64,000 nucleotides of DNA from Archangium violaceum (GTDB taxonomy: Bacteria; Myxococcota; Myxococcia; Myxococcales; Myxococcaceae), in NCBI RefSeq assembly GCF_016887565.1, contig NZ_CP069396.1, forward strand, positions 11,080,001 through 11,144,000, written 5' to 3'. Positions 8,319-17,157 of this stretch are shown here, piece by piece. Every line of letters begins with the position of its first letter. The stretch's first letter is position 1. The translations under genes were made by a program, and so were the position numbers. Below the pieces are notes generated by a model. The model did no database searches and was not told where the DNA came from. It saw nothing but the letters and a program-made list of their open reading frames with translations.

Positions 8319-9512
8319 ATGATGAACCTTCTCTCCGACGAGACACGCCGCAATCCCTATCCCGAGTACGACCAGCTCCGGAGCCGCTCTCCCCTGCTTC
8401 ACGAGCCACGCTCCGATTCATGGATGATCTTCGATTACGAGGGCGTGAAGCGCGTGCTCCATGATCATGAGGCGTTCAGCTCCATCGTGGCGCCGCCGAG
8501 CTCGCAGACTTCTCAGTGGCTCATCTTTTCCGACCCGCCGCGCCACACCCAGCTGCGCGCCCTCATCATGCGGGCTTTCACCTCGCGGGCCGTGGCGAGC
8601 CTCGAGCCCCGCATCCGGGAGCTGTCGCACGCGCTCCTGGCCCCGGCGCTCGAGCGGGGAGAGATGGACCTGGTCACGGACTTCTCCGTCCCCCTCCCCC
8701 TGATGGTGATCGCCGAGATGCTCGGTGCCCCCGTCGAGGACCAGCCGCGGTTCAGGCACTGGAGCGATGTCATCCTGGCCCTCAGCCACACCACCGCGGG
8801 CGGTGAGGAGGCAGCCCGGGTGCAGGGTGAGTTCAGGGCCGTGACGGATGAGATGAAGGTCTACCTGCGGGGCCTGGTCGAGCAACGACGGGTGTCGCCA
8901 AAGGACGACCTGCTGACCCGGCTCATCGAGGCCGAGGTGGACGGCGAGCGGCTGACGGAGGAGGAACTGCTGGGCTTCTTCCAGCTCCTCCTCGTGGCAG
9001 GCCACGAGACGACCACGAACCTCATCAGCAACGCGATTTTGTGCCTCATCGAAAACCCGGACCAGCTTGCCCGTCTGGCGGCAACGCCCGACCTGCTGCC
9101 CTCGGCGATCGAGGAGGTCCTGCGCTACCGCTCACCGGTCCAGGCGATGTGGCGCGTGACGAGGCACGACGTCCAACTGCACGGCCAGGAGATTCCCGCC
9201 GGGAAGATGGTGATGCCGATGATCGGCTCGGCGAACCGGGATCCGCGGAAGTTCTCCGATGCGCACCGGTTCGACATCACGCGCGATCCCAACCCGCACA
9301 TCGCGTTCGGGCACGGCATCCACTTCTGCATCGGAGCACCGCTCTCGCGCCTGGAGGCCCGGATCGCCCTCTCCGCGTTCCTGGAACGGGTGAAGGGCTT
9401 CCAGCTCGCGAGTGACGCGCCATGGGAGCCGCGCAAGGCCATCCACGTGCACGGCCCGGCCCGCCTGCCCATCCGATTCGAGCCGGGCAGGCGGGCCGCT
9501 GTACCGGCCTGA
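8319..9512 (+). CDS. Cytochrome P450 monooxygenase
   Basis: A 397-residue soluble class I-type bacterial P450. The I-helix has the oxygen-activation motif AGHETTT (acid-alcohol pair Glu230-Thr231), the K-helix ExxR is in EEVLRYR (about 265-271), and the heme loop is FGHGIHFCIGAPLS with the proximal Cys337. The length and all signatures are normal. GGAGGT at 8305-8310 sits 8 bp before the ATG and fixes the start. The substrate is unknown; the closest family feel is CYP107-like macrolide or fatty-acid hydroxylases, but this is only an impression. No ferredoxin or ferredoxin reductase gene is adjacent, so electrons must come from elsewhere. Confidence 0.93.
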   Translation: MMNLLSDETRRNPYPEYDQLRSRSPLLHEPRSDSWMIFDYEGVKRVLHDHEAFSSIVAPPSSQTSQWLIFSDPPRHTQLRALIMRAFTSRAVASLEPRIRELSHALLAPALERGEMDLVTDFSVPLPLMVIAEMLGAPVEDQPRFRHWSDVILALSHTTAGGEEAARVQGEFRAVTDEMKVYLRGLVEQRRVSPKDDLLTRLIEAEVDGERLTEEELLGFFQLLLVAGHETTTNLISNAILCLIENPDQLARLAATPDLLPSAIEEVLRYRSPVQAMWRVTRHDVQLHGQEIPAGKMVMPMIGSANRDPRKFSDAHRFDITRDPNPHIAFGHGIHFCIGAPLSRLEARIALSAFLERVKGFQLASDAPWEPRKAIHVHGPARLPIRFEPGRRAAVPA

Positions 9513-9544
9513 CGGTGCTACATCATCCGCCGATGGACTCCGGC

Positions 9545-10222
9545 TCACCCCGCCGTGCGCACGAGCTTGGGTGAGAGGCTGTCCAGGAGCGCCTCCGCGA
9601 GCCGCTCCAGGTCATCCAGCGGCACGCCCTGGATGGTGACGAGCGTCTTGCCGCCCTGGACGCTCGTCTTGAGTTGCACACGGGCGCCCTGGGCGAAGTG
9701 CCGCGAGAAGCTCTCGCGCACGAAGTCGACACGGGCCACGTCCGGCTGGGGCATGGATGGCTTGAGCGGCTTGCGCTTGTTCTTCACGGCATTCTTCAGC
9801 TCATCCAGGCTGCACTCGGTGAAGGGCTTCTGGCTCACCGCACCGCCCTCCTCGGGAATGTCGATGGGCATGTCGTCCAGCTCGCTGGGAGCGAAGTCGA
9901 GCTCCGCGGCCTTCGCGTAGCTGCTCAGCGTGGTCAACTTCATCACGCCGTGCTTCTTGCATGCGTCCTCGGTGAACGCCCGAGCCACGGCGCCGTAGCG
10001 GCTCAGGGTCGCCTGCGACAACTCCTTGAAGTTCTGGCTGAAGTAATTCTGAGCAGTGCCGAAGCCCTCCTTCTCCGCCAGCTGGTTGGCCACCGTGTAG
10101 TTGTAGAGCTTGCCGATGCTGTATTGCCCGGCATTGCCCTGGGTCAGGTAGGAGCGGATGGAGTTCGTCACCTGTTCGAGCGTCAGCTCGGGCAGGGTGT
10201 TGCTTGCGTTCGTGTCAGTCAT
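9545..10222 (-). CDS. Conserved-looking protein of unknown function
   Basis: A 225-residue soluble protein that I do not recognise. Residues 1-90 are helical and Gln/Asn/Tyr-rich (SIRSYLTQGNAGQYSIGKLYNY ... FSQNFKELSQATLSRYGAVARAF), reminiscent of small DNA-binding folds. The middle is acidic (ELDDMPIDIPEEGG), followed by a basic stretch (KNKRKPLKPS). The C-terminus looks like an alpha/beta domain (RVQLKTSVQGGKTLVTIQGVPLDDLERLAEALLDSL). The ATG at 10222 is chosen because GAGGGGG precedes it. The frame stays open to 10414, but that extension runs into the palindrome array. The gene lies directly downstream of that array, which may control it. No signal peptide or membrane segment is seen. Confidence 0.7.
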   Translation of the reverse strand: MTDTNASNTLPELTLEQVTNSIRSYLTQGNAGQYSIGKLYNYTVANQLAEKEGFGTAQNYFSQNFKELSQATLSRYGAVARAFTEDACKKHGVMKLTTLSSYAKAAELDFAPSELDDMPIDIPEEGGAVSQKPFTECSLDELKNAVKNKRKPLKPSMPQPDVARVDFVRESFSRHFAQGARVQLKTSVQGGKTLVTIQGVPLDDLERLAEALLDSLSPKLVRTAG

Positions 10223-10404
10223 ATTGCCCCCTCGATGTGTGGAGCGGACCGCGGAGATCGCGGCCGGCCTCGCCATGAGCAACGTCCAGGCCAGGGCTGA
10301 TGGCTCGTGGATTCGCACACTTACGAGGCGCTGGCAGGCCGAGGCGGTCTTCAATCCAGACGAGTCATCCGCGCTCTGGGACTGCGAGCCGCACCCATCG
10401 AATC

Positions 10405-10549
10405 CACTTCTCACCGGTGAGAAGTGAAAAGTGGCATTTCAAATGCACTTCTCACCGGTGAGAAGTGAAACCGGGTGGGTCAAATCCACTTCTCACCGGT
10501 GAGAAGTGAAACTGGGCGGGTCGAATCCACTTCTCACCGGTGAGAAGTG
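10405..10549. repeat. Array of four perfect 22-bp palindromes at exact 41-bp spacing
   Basis: Each palindrome is CACTTCTCACC followed by its exact reverse complement: 10405-10426, 10446-10467, 10487-10508 and 10528-10549. Starts are 41 bp apart every time. The 19-bp linkers are related (linkers 2 and 3 follow AAACYGGGYGGGTCRAATC; linker 1 is diverged). The array lies between the stop of the pyruvyl transferase gene (10561) and the start of the unknown gene at 10222, both minus strand. About four helical turns per period puts all sites on one face of the helix, which suits cooperative binding by a dimeric protein. As RNA it could form four 11-bp hairpins. The rest of 10223-10560 shows no gene. 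Confidence 0.9.
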
Positions 10550-10560
10550 AAACCGGAGGC

Positions 10561-11718
10561 CTATGTCCCAGTGCGATCCCTGATGCCGTCACGCACGCCA
10601 TGGACCTGGCTCCCCTCACCCGAGGAGGGCTCGCACCAGGAGGAGCTCGCCAGCAGGTTCCGCGCGTAGTCGTGGAGCCTCCGCTGCCACGCCTGGGCCC
10701 GCGCCAGGATGGGGGCGCGAAGACCGTCGGCCACCTCGGCCAGTTCCAGGGCCCGCTCGAAGATGTCCTCCTCGGGCACCGACAGGTCCACATGCCACGC
10801 ATCCAGTCCCAGCGAGGACATGAAGTCGAGGCACTTCTCCCGGTAGCCCAGGGAGAGGGTCGGTGTGCCGGCGCAACACGAGAGCACGGCCGCGTGCAGG
10901 CGCGTGGCGAACGTCAGCGTGCACGGGCCGACGAGCTCCATGTACTCCTCGGCGGTCCGCGGACTGTGCGTGAGGTCCTCCGCCCGCCCCACCGCGACCT
11001 TCAGGCGGTACAGCGCCTCGACGTCATGCTCATGCATGGCCACGAAGAGGGGCTCCCACTTCCGCGCCATGAAGTGACGGATGGCGCGCTCCAGTCCCTC
11101 CAGCCGCTCGTAGGCGAAGCCCTCGCGCTCCTGCCGTGGCGGGAGGACCAGATTGACGGCGAACCGACGCGGCTCCAGGGGCCGCACCGGCGCCTCGCGC
11201 GCCAGCACCAGCGCCAGATCTCCAATCACTTCCGCATGGGAGACGCCCAGGTCCTCGAGCAGGGCCTTGGAGCGGGGCCCCCGCACCCCCACCGCCTGGA
11301 AGTCCCGCAGCAGCGCACGCCACTCCGCCAGGTCCGGCTTCCGGCTCATGTTGAAGCCGGCGCTGCCCACCCCGGTGCCAAGCGTCCACGCGGGAAGTCC
11401 CTGCCGGAGGGCCGCGCGCACCGTGCCCAGCCCGTAGGGGTTGATGAATGTCCCTCCACCCAGGACGAACCGCTGGAAGAAGGGCCGGCCCGAGAGGCCC
11501 AGGTGAGCGAAGCGCTCCTCGTGTCGAGGGTAGCGGAAGGACACGAGGTGGACCCCCTCGAGCACCCGCTGCGCGGCCTCGAAGAGGGCATCATCTCCGA
11601 GGTTCCGCCAGCCATGGCCGCCCGCGTACGCCACCCGTTGCCCCCCCTCCCTCAGCAGGGAGAGCCGCTCCCGGGCGACGAGAGCATTGCGGTGGAGCGC
11701 GGCGAGCAGGGAATGCAT
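10561..11718 (-). CDS. Polysaccharide pyruvyl transferase family protein
   Basis: A 385-residue cytoplasmic enzyme of the CsaB/WcaK/EpsO-like family, which moves pyruvate from phosphoenolpyruvate to sugars as a ketal. The N-terminal signature GGHGWRNLGDDALFEAA is the family's conserved start, FVLGGGTFINPYG is the second glycine-rich block, and the C-terminal third has LTFATRLHAAVL and TPTLSLGYREKC, all expected. The length is typical. It probably decorates the polysaccharide made by this locus, adding negative charge. It is the last gene of the minus-strand wzx-GT unit, separated by 122 bp from the GT gene, and the palindrome array lies 11 bp beyond its stop. Confidence 0.88.
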   Translation of the reverse strand: MHSLLAALHRNALVARERLSLLREGGQRVAYAGGHGWRNLGDDALFEAAQRVLEGVHLVSFRYPRHEERFAHLGLSGRPFFQRFVLGGGTFINPYGLGTVRAALRQGLPAWTLGTGVGSAGFNMSRKPDLAEWRALLRDFQAVGVRGPRSKALLEDLGVSHAEVIGDLALVLAREAPVRPLEPRRFAVNLVLPPRQEREGFAYERLEGLERAIRHFMARKWEPLFVAMHEHDVEALYRLKVAVGRAEDLTHSPRTAEEYMELVGPCTLTFATRLHAAVLSCCAGTPTLSLGYREKCLDFMSSLGLDAWHVDLSVPEEDIFERALELAEVADGLRAPILARAQAWQRRLHDYARNLLASSSWCEPSSGEGSQVHGVRDGIRDRTGT

Positions 11719-11840
11719 CCGGGAGGAAGCCTGCCCCCCCGTCTGACGGATTGCTCATCTCGAACACCCGCGCACCCGGAACCACACCACTGGAGAACGA
11801 ATGAGCGCGGAAGAGTTTCAACAGTCGACAGAGCCGCTCG

Positions 11841-13037
11841 TCACCGCGCGGGCGCACCGAGAAGCGCACACAGGGCGTCCAGGTGGGTGTCGGTGCTGAA
11901 GTGCCGGGACATGCGCCAGGCGCCCTCACGCAGCCGGGCATGGTGGTCCGCATCGGCGAGCGCCCGGACGATGGCGTCGGCGAGTCCCTCGGGAGTGGGC
12001 GGCTCTCCCGGGGCGAGCTCGCCGGACACGCCCGGCTCGCACCAGTCGGGAATGCCCCCCACCGCGAAGGCCACCGAGGGCAGACCCACCCCGCCCGCCT
12101 CCGCTCCCACGACCCCGAACGGCTCGGGCCAGACGCTGGGCACCGCGAGCAGGTCCGCCTGACGCATCAACCGCTCCCGCTCGGCCCGGTCCACCCATCC
12201 CGTGAAGCGCACCAGCACGCGCCGGGACTCCGCCTCCGCTCGCATGCGCGGAAGCTCCGGCCCGTCTCCCGCCACCACCAGCTCCAGCTCACGCCCCAGC
12301 GCCGCGCGGGCCCGGGGCAGGGCACGCACCAGCTCCACCCCACCCTTCAGCTCCGTGAGCCGCCCCACCATCAACACCTGTCCGGAGAAGGGACGGGGCG
12401 CGGGAGGCTCCGCGTCCGGCAGGCTGTCACCGAAGAGCGTCAGGCGCACCACCTGGGACTCGGAGAGCCCGTGCCGGAGGTACTCCTCGCGCATCGCCCG
12501 GCTGCCCACCAGCACGGTGCCATAGCGCCGGGCCAGGGCCAGACGGCGCTGCTGGTAGTGGTACTCGCGCACCGCGGTGAGGGGGCTGCGTCCGCCGCAG
12601 CGGCGCGGGAGGTAGTGCACGAGACACCCGGGACCGAGCACCCGCTGGCACGGCACGGGCCGCGGAAAGGCGTGGCGCTTCATCCCGCTGATGCAGGTGC
12701 CGTAGTAGGCGTGGAGGAAGAGCAGCGCCGGGTAGCGCTCCAGCAACGCCTCCTCCAGGTCCAGGTCCTGCACGCCGTGCTGGTACACGCGCGCGGGCCT
12801 CCACACCGCCACGGCGTCGAGCACCCCCTGGCGTCCGAGCGCGGCGAGGCTCCACACGGGAATGCCGAGCCCCTCGTCGATGCGGGCCTGGCCCGGGGTG
12901 GCGTCGTGCTCGAAGAGGAGCCCGGGGGAGAAGCCACGGGACTGGAGGAGCGGCAGCAGCGTGCGCAGGTGCGTCTCGACGCCTCCCACCACGGCGCGGT
13001 GCCGCGTGACGAAGAGGATGCGCGCACCGTGGCTCAT
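11841..13037 (-). CDS. Glycosyltransferase family 4
   Basis: A 398-residue GT-B glycosyltransferase. The N-terminal acceptor domain begins ILFVTRHRAVVGGVETH, and the donor domain has VLMVGRLTELKGG and the EX7E element in WPEPFGVVGAE. A cysteine-containing middle (CISGMKRHAF ... CQRVLGPGCLVHYLPRRCGG) resembles GT4 enzymes with a cysteine-rich insertion. The ATG at 13037 overlaps the stop of the flippase gene as ATGA, so translation is likely coupled. The same frame stays open far upstream inside the flippase gene, but that is read-through in GC-rich DNA and not a fusion. It adds a sugar to the lipid-linked repeat unit; the donor is unknown. Confidence 0.9.
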   Translation of the reverse strand: MSHGARILFVTRHRAVVGGVETHLRTLLPLLQSRGFSPGLLFEHDATPGQARIDEGLGIPVWSLAALGRQGVLDAVAVWRPARVYQHGVQDLDLEEALLERYPALLFLHAYYGTCISGMKRHAFPRPVPCQRVLGPGCLVHYLPRRCGGRSPLTAVREYHYQQRRLALARRYGTVLVGSRAMREEYLRHGLSESQVVRLTLFGDSLPDAEPPAPRPFSGQVLMVGRLTELKGGVELVRALPRARAALGRELELVVAGDGPELPRMRAEAESRRVLVRFTGWVDRAERERLMRQADLLAVPSVWPEPFGVVGAEAGGVGLPSVAFAVGGIPDWCEPGVSGELAPGEPPTPEGLADAIVRALADADHHARLREGAWRMSRHFSTDTHLDALCALLGAPAR

Positions 13038-14581
13038 GGGCTTCCCGAGGGCTTCGAGCCCGCTCGGGCCACCCAACGCGCCGGCATGCGCGCGAGCACC
13101 GCGTTCCACCGGGGCCGTACGTAGGCCTCCAGCGGCCCGCGGAAGGCCACGGGGCCCACCACGACGAGGTACAGCAGCGCGGCGGCTGCGGACAGCGCGA
13201 CCAGGCCCGGGAAGTGGTCGGGAGACCAGAAGAGGGCCGCCGCGGCGCCGAGCACCATCAGGGCCCCGGTGCGCAGGCCCCAGGGCGCGAGCGGCCGCAG
13301 GAGCTGTCCCACCGAGGTGCCCGAGTGGCGCGCCAGCGCGCGCAGGTGGCCGGGGAGGCTCACCAGCACCAGGCCCGCGAGCGTGCCGAGCGGCGCGCCG
13401 ATGAAGCCGAAGAGCTTCAGGCCCACCGCGCCCAGCACGAAGGCCAGCGAGCCATCCACGAGCGTGGTGAGCGCGATGCGGCGCTCGTCTCCGAAGCAGA
13501 ACGTGGCCAGCGCGGTGGCGTTGGCCAGGTGGCGCAGCGTCATGTTGAGGGCGAACAGCACCGTGACGGCGAGCCCCAGGTGTTTGTCCGCGCCCACCCA
13601 CCAGCCGACGAAGGCACCATTGGCGGCCACCACGCCCGTGGCGAGCAGTCCGCTGACGAGCAGCGTGGCCTGGGTGAGGCCGGTGGTGACATGCAGCAGG
13701 CGCTCGCGAGACTCCCCGGTGCGCATCTGGCTCAGGCCGGGCAGCGCCGTGTTCACGAGCATGCGCGGCTGGTGGATGAGGATGCTCACCGCCTTGCCCG
13801 TGCACGCGTAGGCGACGGTGGCTTCGGGCCCCAGCAGCTTGCCCACCAGCAGCAGGTCCGTGCCACTCACCAGCAGGGTGGCCAGCTTGTCGACGCTGAT
13901 CCACGCGCCCCGGCGCAGCCAGTGGACCACCTCGGACCAGGCGAGCACCGGCAGCCGCCTCGGCAACAGGTGCCGGTGGTGCCGCCACAGGCGCCAGCCG
14001 GCCAGCACCGCCACCACTCCCTGCTGGACGATCCACCCCCAGGCGAGCGCCACCAGGCCATGGCCCAGCAGCACCAGTCCCACGGTGGTGGCATTGCCCA
14101 GGAGGAAGGCCACCATCTGGGCGCCCGACTGCCAGGCCAGGTCCTGCAATCCCTCCAACAGCGCCGGCAGCAGGCGCAACGGGTATTGCAGCACGAAGGC
14201 CAGCAGCGTGGGCCCCAGCGCCGGACGCAGCGCGTCCCAGTCGGAGGGCAACAGCAGCCAGAGGACGAGCGCCGCCACCCCGACGAGCACCGTCTGCATC
14301 AGCGCCAGCCGCGCGGAGAAGCCCACCAGCCGCGAGGTGGCCTCCGGGTCGTCCGCGCGGCCGGTGGAGATGGCGATCTCCCGGGGCACGAGCGCCACCA
14401 CGCCGACATCCAGCAGCAGCAGCCAGCCCAGCAGCTGCATGCCGACAATCCAGAGGCCATACTGCTCCGAGCCCAGGCGCTCGAGCAGGAAGCGGGTCAG
14501 GTAGAGCCCCACCCCCATGGACAGCAGCTGGTGGGCGTAACCCACCCCCATTCCACGGAGGTACCGGCGCGTTCGACTCAT
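13034..14581 (-). CDS. Oligosaccharide flippase (Wzx-like, MOP superfamily)
   Basis: A 515-residue polytopic inner-membrane protein with a run of hydrophobic segments consistent with about 12-14 helices. It starts with the typical N-terminal helix (YAHQLLSMGVGLYLTRFLLERLGSEQYGLW) of polysaccharide biosynthesis proteins in the MOP exporter group. Its role would be to flip undecaprenyl-linked repeat units to the periplasm. It is first in a minus-strand operon with a GT4 gene (4-bp overlap) and a pyruvyl transferase gene, and diverges from a plus-strand GT operon. The length is slightly above the Wzx norm. Confidence 0.88.
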   Translation of the reverse strand: MSRTRRYLRGMGVGYAHQLLSMGVGLYLTRFLLERLGSEQYGLWIVGMQLLGWLLLLDVGVVALVPREIAISTGRADDPEATSRLVGFSARLALMQTVLVGVAALVLWLLLPSDWDALRPALGPTLLAFVLQYPLRLLPALLEGLQDLAWQSGAQMVAFLLGNATTVGLVLLGHGLVALAWGWIVQQGVVAVLAGWRLWRHHRHLLPRRLPVLAWSEVVHWLRRGAWISVDKLATLLVSGTDLLLVGKLLGPEATVAYACTGKAVSILIHQPRMLVNTALPGLSQMRTGESRERLLHVTTGLTQATLLVSGLLATGVVAANGAFVGWWVGADKHLGLAVTVLFALNMTLRHLANATALATFCFGDERRIALTTLVDGSLAFVLGAVGLKLFGFIGAPLGTLAGLVLVSLPGHLRALARHSGTSVGQLLRPLAPWGLRTGALMVLGAAAALFWSPDHFPGLVALSAAAALLYLVVVGPVAFRGPLEAYVRPRWNAVLARMPARWVARAGSKPSGSP

Positions 14582-14743
14582 GAGCGCCTCCTATACTGCC
14601 ATCACCCCGCCCGGGAACGGTCGAGACATGTCAGGGTCCGCGGGGACCCCCGAGCGCCCGACAGTCAACCGAGCGCCCCGACCCCCCGGAATGGCCTCAT
14701 CCGCGCCTTGACCTGACCGGTCCACTCTGGTGGCGTCCGCCCG
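14582..14743. promoter_or_regulatory. Divergent promoter region between wzx-type and GT operons
   Basis: This 162-bp gap separates two divergent operons of the polysaccharide locus and must hold their promoters. A 6-bp inverted repeat, GGGTCC (14634-14639) and GGACCC (14644-14649), lies near the middle. No convincing -35/-10 or -12/-24 pair was recognised. Confidence 0.5.
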
Positions 14744-15970
14744 GTGCGGTTGCTCTTCCTCAGTCCCGTGGGGGTGGTGGGCGGTGCGGAGCGGACGCTC
14801 CTGGACCTGATGGATTGTCTGCGCCGTGCTTCCGACGCCCCCTGGCTCGGGCTCATCGCCGGAGCGGAGGGACCGTTGACGGAGCAGGCGCGAGCGCTGG
14901 GCGTGGAGACGCTCGCCCTGCCCCTGCCTTCCGAGCTCGCCGCGCTCGGGGACTCGCAGCTCCGGGGGGCGGGAGCGGACCGCTTCCTGCGCTTCGGCGC
15001 CTCCCTGGCCCGGGCCACCCCGGCCGCGGCGGGCCACCTGCTCTCCCTGCAACGCGCGCTCCGGCAGCTCCGCCCCACCCTCGTCCACTCCAATGGCCTG
15101 AAGACGCACCTGCTCGCCGCGCTCTGCGCCCCCGGAGCCCCGGTGGTCTGGCACATCCATGACTTCCTCGGTGAGCGGCCCCTGCTGCGGCGGGTGCTGC
15201 GGGTGGCCGGAACGCGCGCGGCGGCGGCCATCGCCAACTCGGCGGCGGTGGCGGAGGACGCCCGGCGCGTGCTCGGCCCCGTCCCGGTGCACCCGGTGCA
15301 CAACGGCGTGGACACGGAGCGCTTCGCGCCCGGCCCGGCTGAAGGGGGGAGGCTCGATACGCTCGCGGGCCTGCCCCCGGCGCCCGAGGGCACGGTGCGA
15401 CTCGGGCTGGTGGCCACGTACGCGCGCTGGAAGGGCCAGGAGGTGTTCCTCCAGGCCGCGGCGCGGCTGCGGGCCCGGCTCCCCGCGCACGCGGTGCGCT
15501 TCTACGTGGTGGGCAGCCCCGTGTACCGCACGCCCGGCTCGCAGTACTCCGAGGCGGAGCTGCGCGCCACCGCGCACGCGCTGGGCCTGGAGGGCCACGT
15601 GGGCCTCATCCCCTTCCAGGCCGAGCCCTCCGCCATCTACCGGGCGCTCGACGGCGTGGTGCACGCCAGCACCCGGCCGGAGCCGTTCGGGATGACCATC
15701 GTCGAGGCCATGTCCTGCGCCCGGGCGGTGGTGGTGTCCTCGGCCGGAGGGGCCGCGGAGCTCGTCCGGCCCGGGCACGACGCGCTGGCCTTCTCGCCCG
15801 GGGACGTGGAGGGCCTCACGGAGGCGATGGCGCGGCTCGTCCGCGAGCCGGAGCTGCGCGCGCGGCTGGGCGGGGAGGCCCGCCGCTCGGTGCTCGTGCG
15901 CTTCACCCGCGAGCGCTACGCCTCACAGGTCAGGGACGTCTACACGCGGGTGCTGGGAGGGAGGGAATGA
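14744..15970 (+). CDS. Glycosyltransferase family 4
   Basis: A 408-residue GT-B enzyme starting at GTG: VRLLFLSPVGVVGGAER, the glycine-rich acceptor loop. The donor domain includes LGLVATYARWKGQEVFL and the EX7E motif in RPEPFGMTIVEAM. First gene of a three-gene plus-strand unit; its stop overlaps the next start as ATGA at 15967-15970. Sugar specificity cannot be read from the sequence. Confidence 0.9.
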   Translation: MRLLFLSPVGVVGGAERTLLDLMDCLRRASDAPWLGLIAGAEGPLTEQARALGVETLALPLPSELAALGDSQLRGAGADRFLRFGASLARATPAAAGHLLSLQRALRQLRPTLVHSNGLKTHLLAALCAPGAPVVWHIHDFLGERPLLRRVLRVAGTRAAAAIANSAAVAEDARRVLGPVPVHPVHNGVDTERFAPGPAEGGRLDTLAGLPPAPEGTVRLGLVATYARWKGQEVFLQAAARLRARLPAHAVRFYVVGSPVYRTPGSQYSEAELRATAHALGLEGHVGLIPFQAEPSAIYRALDGVVHASTRPEPFGMTIVEAMSCARAVVVSSAGGAAELVRPGHDALAFSPGDVEGLTEAMARLVREPELRARLGGEARRSVLVRFTRERYASQVRDVYTRVLGGRE

Positions 15971-17157
15971 GCGGGCGGCGAGAGGACGCGCACGGCGTCT
16001 CCTGGCACCTGCTCACCGGCGAGTACCCGCCCCAACCCGGCGGGGTGAGCGACCACACGTGGCAGGTGTCCGAGGGGCTCGCGCGGGCGGGCTGCGCCGT
16101 CCACGTCTGGGCGCCGGGTGAGCGCCAGGACACCCCGCCTCCCGAGGGCATCACCGTGCACCGGCTCCCCGAGGGCTTCGGCCCGCGAGGCCTGCTGCGG
16201 CTGGAGCGCGAGCTGGCGAGGCTTCCCGGCCCGAAGCGGCTGCTGGTGCAGTACGTGCCCCATGCCTTTGGTTACCGGGCGATGAACGTCCCCTTCGCGC
16301 TGTGGCTCGCCAGGCGGTGGGGAGACGAGGTGTGGACGTTCTTCCACGAGGTCAGCTTCCCCTGGGGCTGGGACCGGCCCTGGCGCCACAACGTGCTGGG
16401 GGCCGTCACGCGGGTGATGGCGGCGCTCGTGATGGCCCGGACGGACCGGCTCTTCGTCTCCACGCCGTGGTGGAAGGAGCGCCTCCCTCAGCCACCGCGC
16501 CGGGTGCCCATCGAGTGGCTGCCCGTGCCGAGCAACCTCTCCACGCGACCGTCTCCGGACAGGGTGGAGAGCGCCCGGGCCTCGCTGCGGACGAGCCCGG
16601 ACGCCGTGCTGCTCGGCCACCTGGGGACGTACGGTGAGCCCCTCGTGACGATGCTGGAGGAGGCACTGCCCGGGCTACTGCGGCGGGACACGCGCCGGCT
16701 GGCGGTGCTGACGGGCCGGGGCAGCACGCGCTTCGCCGAGCGACTCACCGGCCGCTACCCGGAGCTCGCCGGACGCGTGCACGCGCTGGGAGGGCTGCCC
16801 GGGGACGAGCTCGCCGCCACGCTGAAGGCCTGCGACGTGCTCCTGCAGCCCTTTCCCGATGGGCTGAGCACGCGCCGCAGCAGCGCCATGGCGGGGCTGG
16901 GGCTGGGCGTACCGCTGGTGTCCAACGCCGGCTCCGCCACCGAGCCCCTGTGGCACGGCTCGGGCGCGCTCGCGCTGGCCCCCGAACCGACGAGCGCCTC
17001 CATCAGGGAAACGGCCGAGGCCCTGCTGTCCGCGCCGGACACCTGGCCCGCCCTGGGCCAGCGGGGCGCCGATTTCTATACGGAGAATTTCTCACTCACG
17101 CATACGCTGGAGGTGCTGCTGGACCGAGCGCCCGCGCGCGTGGTGGAGGACACATGA
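15967..17157 (+). CDS. Glycosyltransferase, GT4-like with atypical donor motif
   Basis: A 396-residue GT-B protein. The N-terminus HLLTGEYPPQPGGVSDHTWQV is the common GT4 start. The donor half (LGHLGTYGEPLVTMLEEALP ... DVLLQPFPDGLSTRRSSAMAGLGLGVPLVSN) lacks a clear EX7E: the first acidic residue sits in FPDG and the second position is not Glu. That variant recurs in some actinobacterial and myxobacterial GT4 members, so activity is likely but less certain. It is translationally coupled on both sides by 4-bp overlaps. Confidence 0.82.
   Translation: MSGRREDAHGVSWHLLTGEYPPQPGGVSDHTWQVSEGLARAGCAVHVWAPGERQDTPPPEGITVHRLPEGFGPRGLLRLERELARLPGPKRLLVQYVPHAFGYRAMNVPFALWLARRWGDEVWTFFHEVSFPWGWDRPWRHNVLGAVTRVMAALVMARTDRLFVSTPWWKERLPQPPRRVPIEWLPVPSNLSTRPSPDRVESARASLRTSPDAVLLGHLGTYGEPLVTMLEEALPGLLRRDTRRLAVLTGRGSTRFAERLTGRYPELAGRVHALGGLPGDELAATLKACDVLLQPFPDGLSTRRSSAMAGLGLGVPLVSNAGSATEPLWHGSGALALAPEPTSASIRETAEALLSAPDTWPALGQRGADFYTENFSLTHTLEVLLDRAPARVVEDT

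Noticed and set aside
10405-10549. CRISPR array
   Set aside because: The repeats are full palindromes, the 19-bp linkers are themselves related, and no cas gene is near.
11841-14036. Apparent fusion of a flippase region and a glycosyltransferase in a single 731-codon frame
   Set aside because: The 5' half is out of frame with the flippase protein and is low complexity; the ATG at 13037 with ATGA overlap marks the true start.
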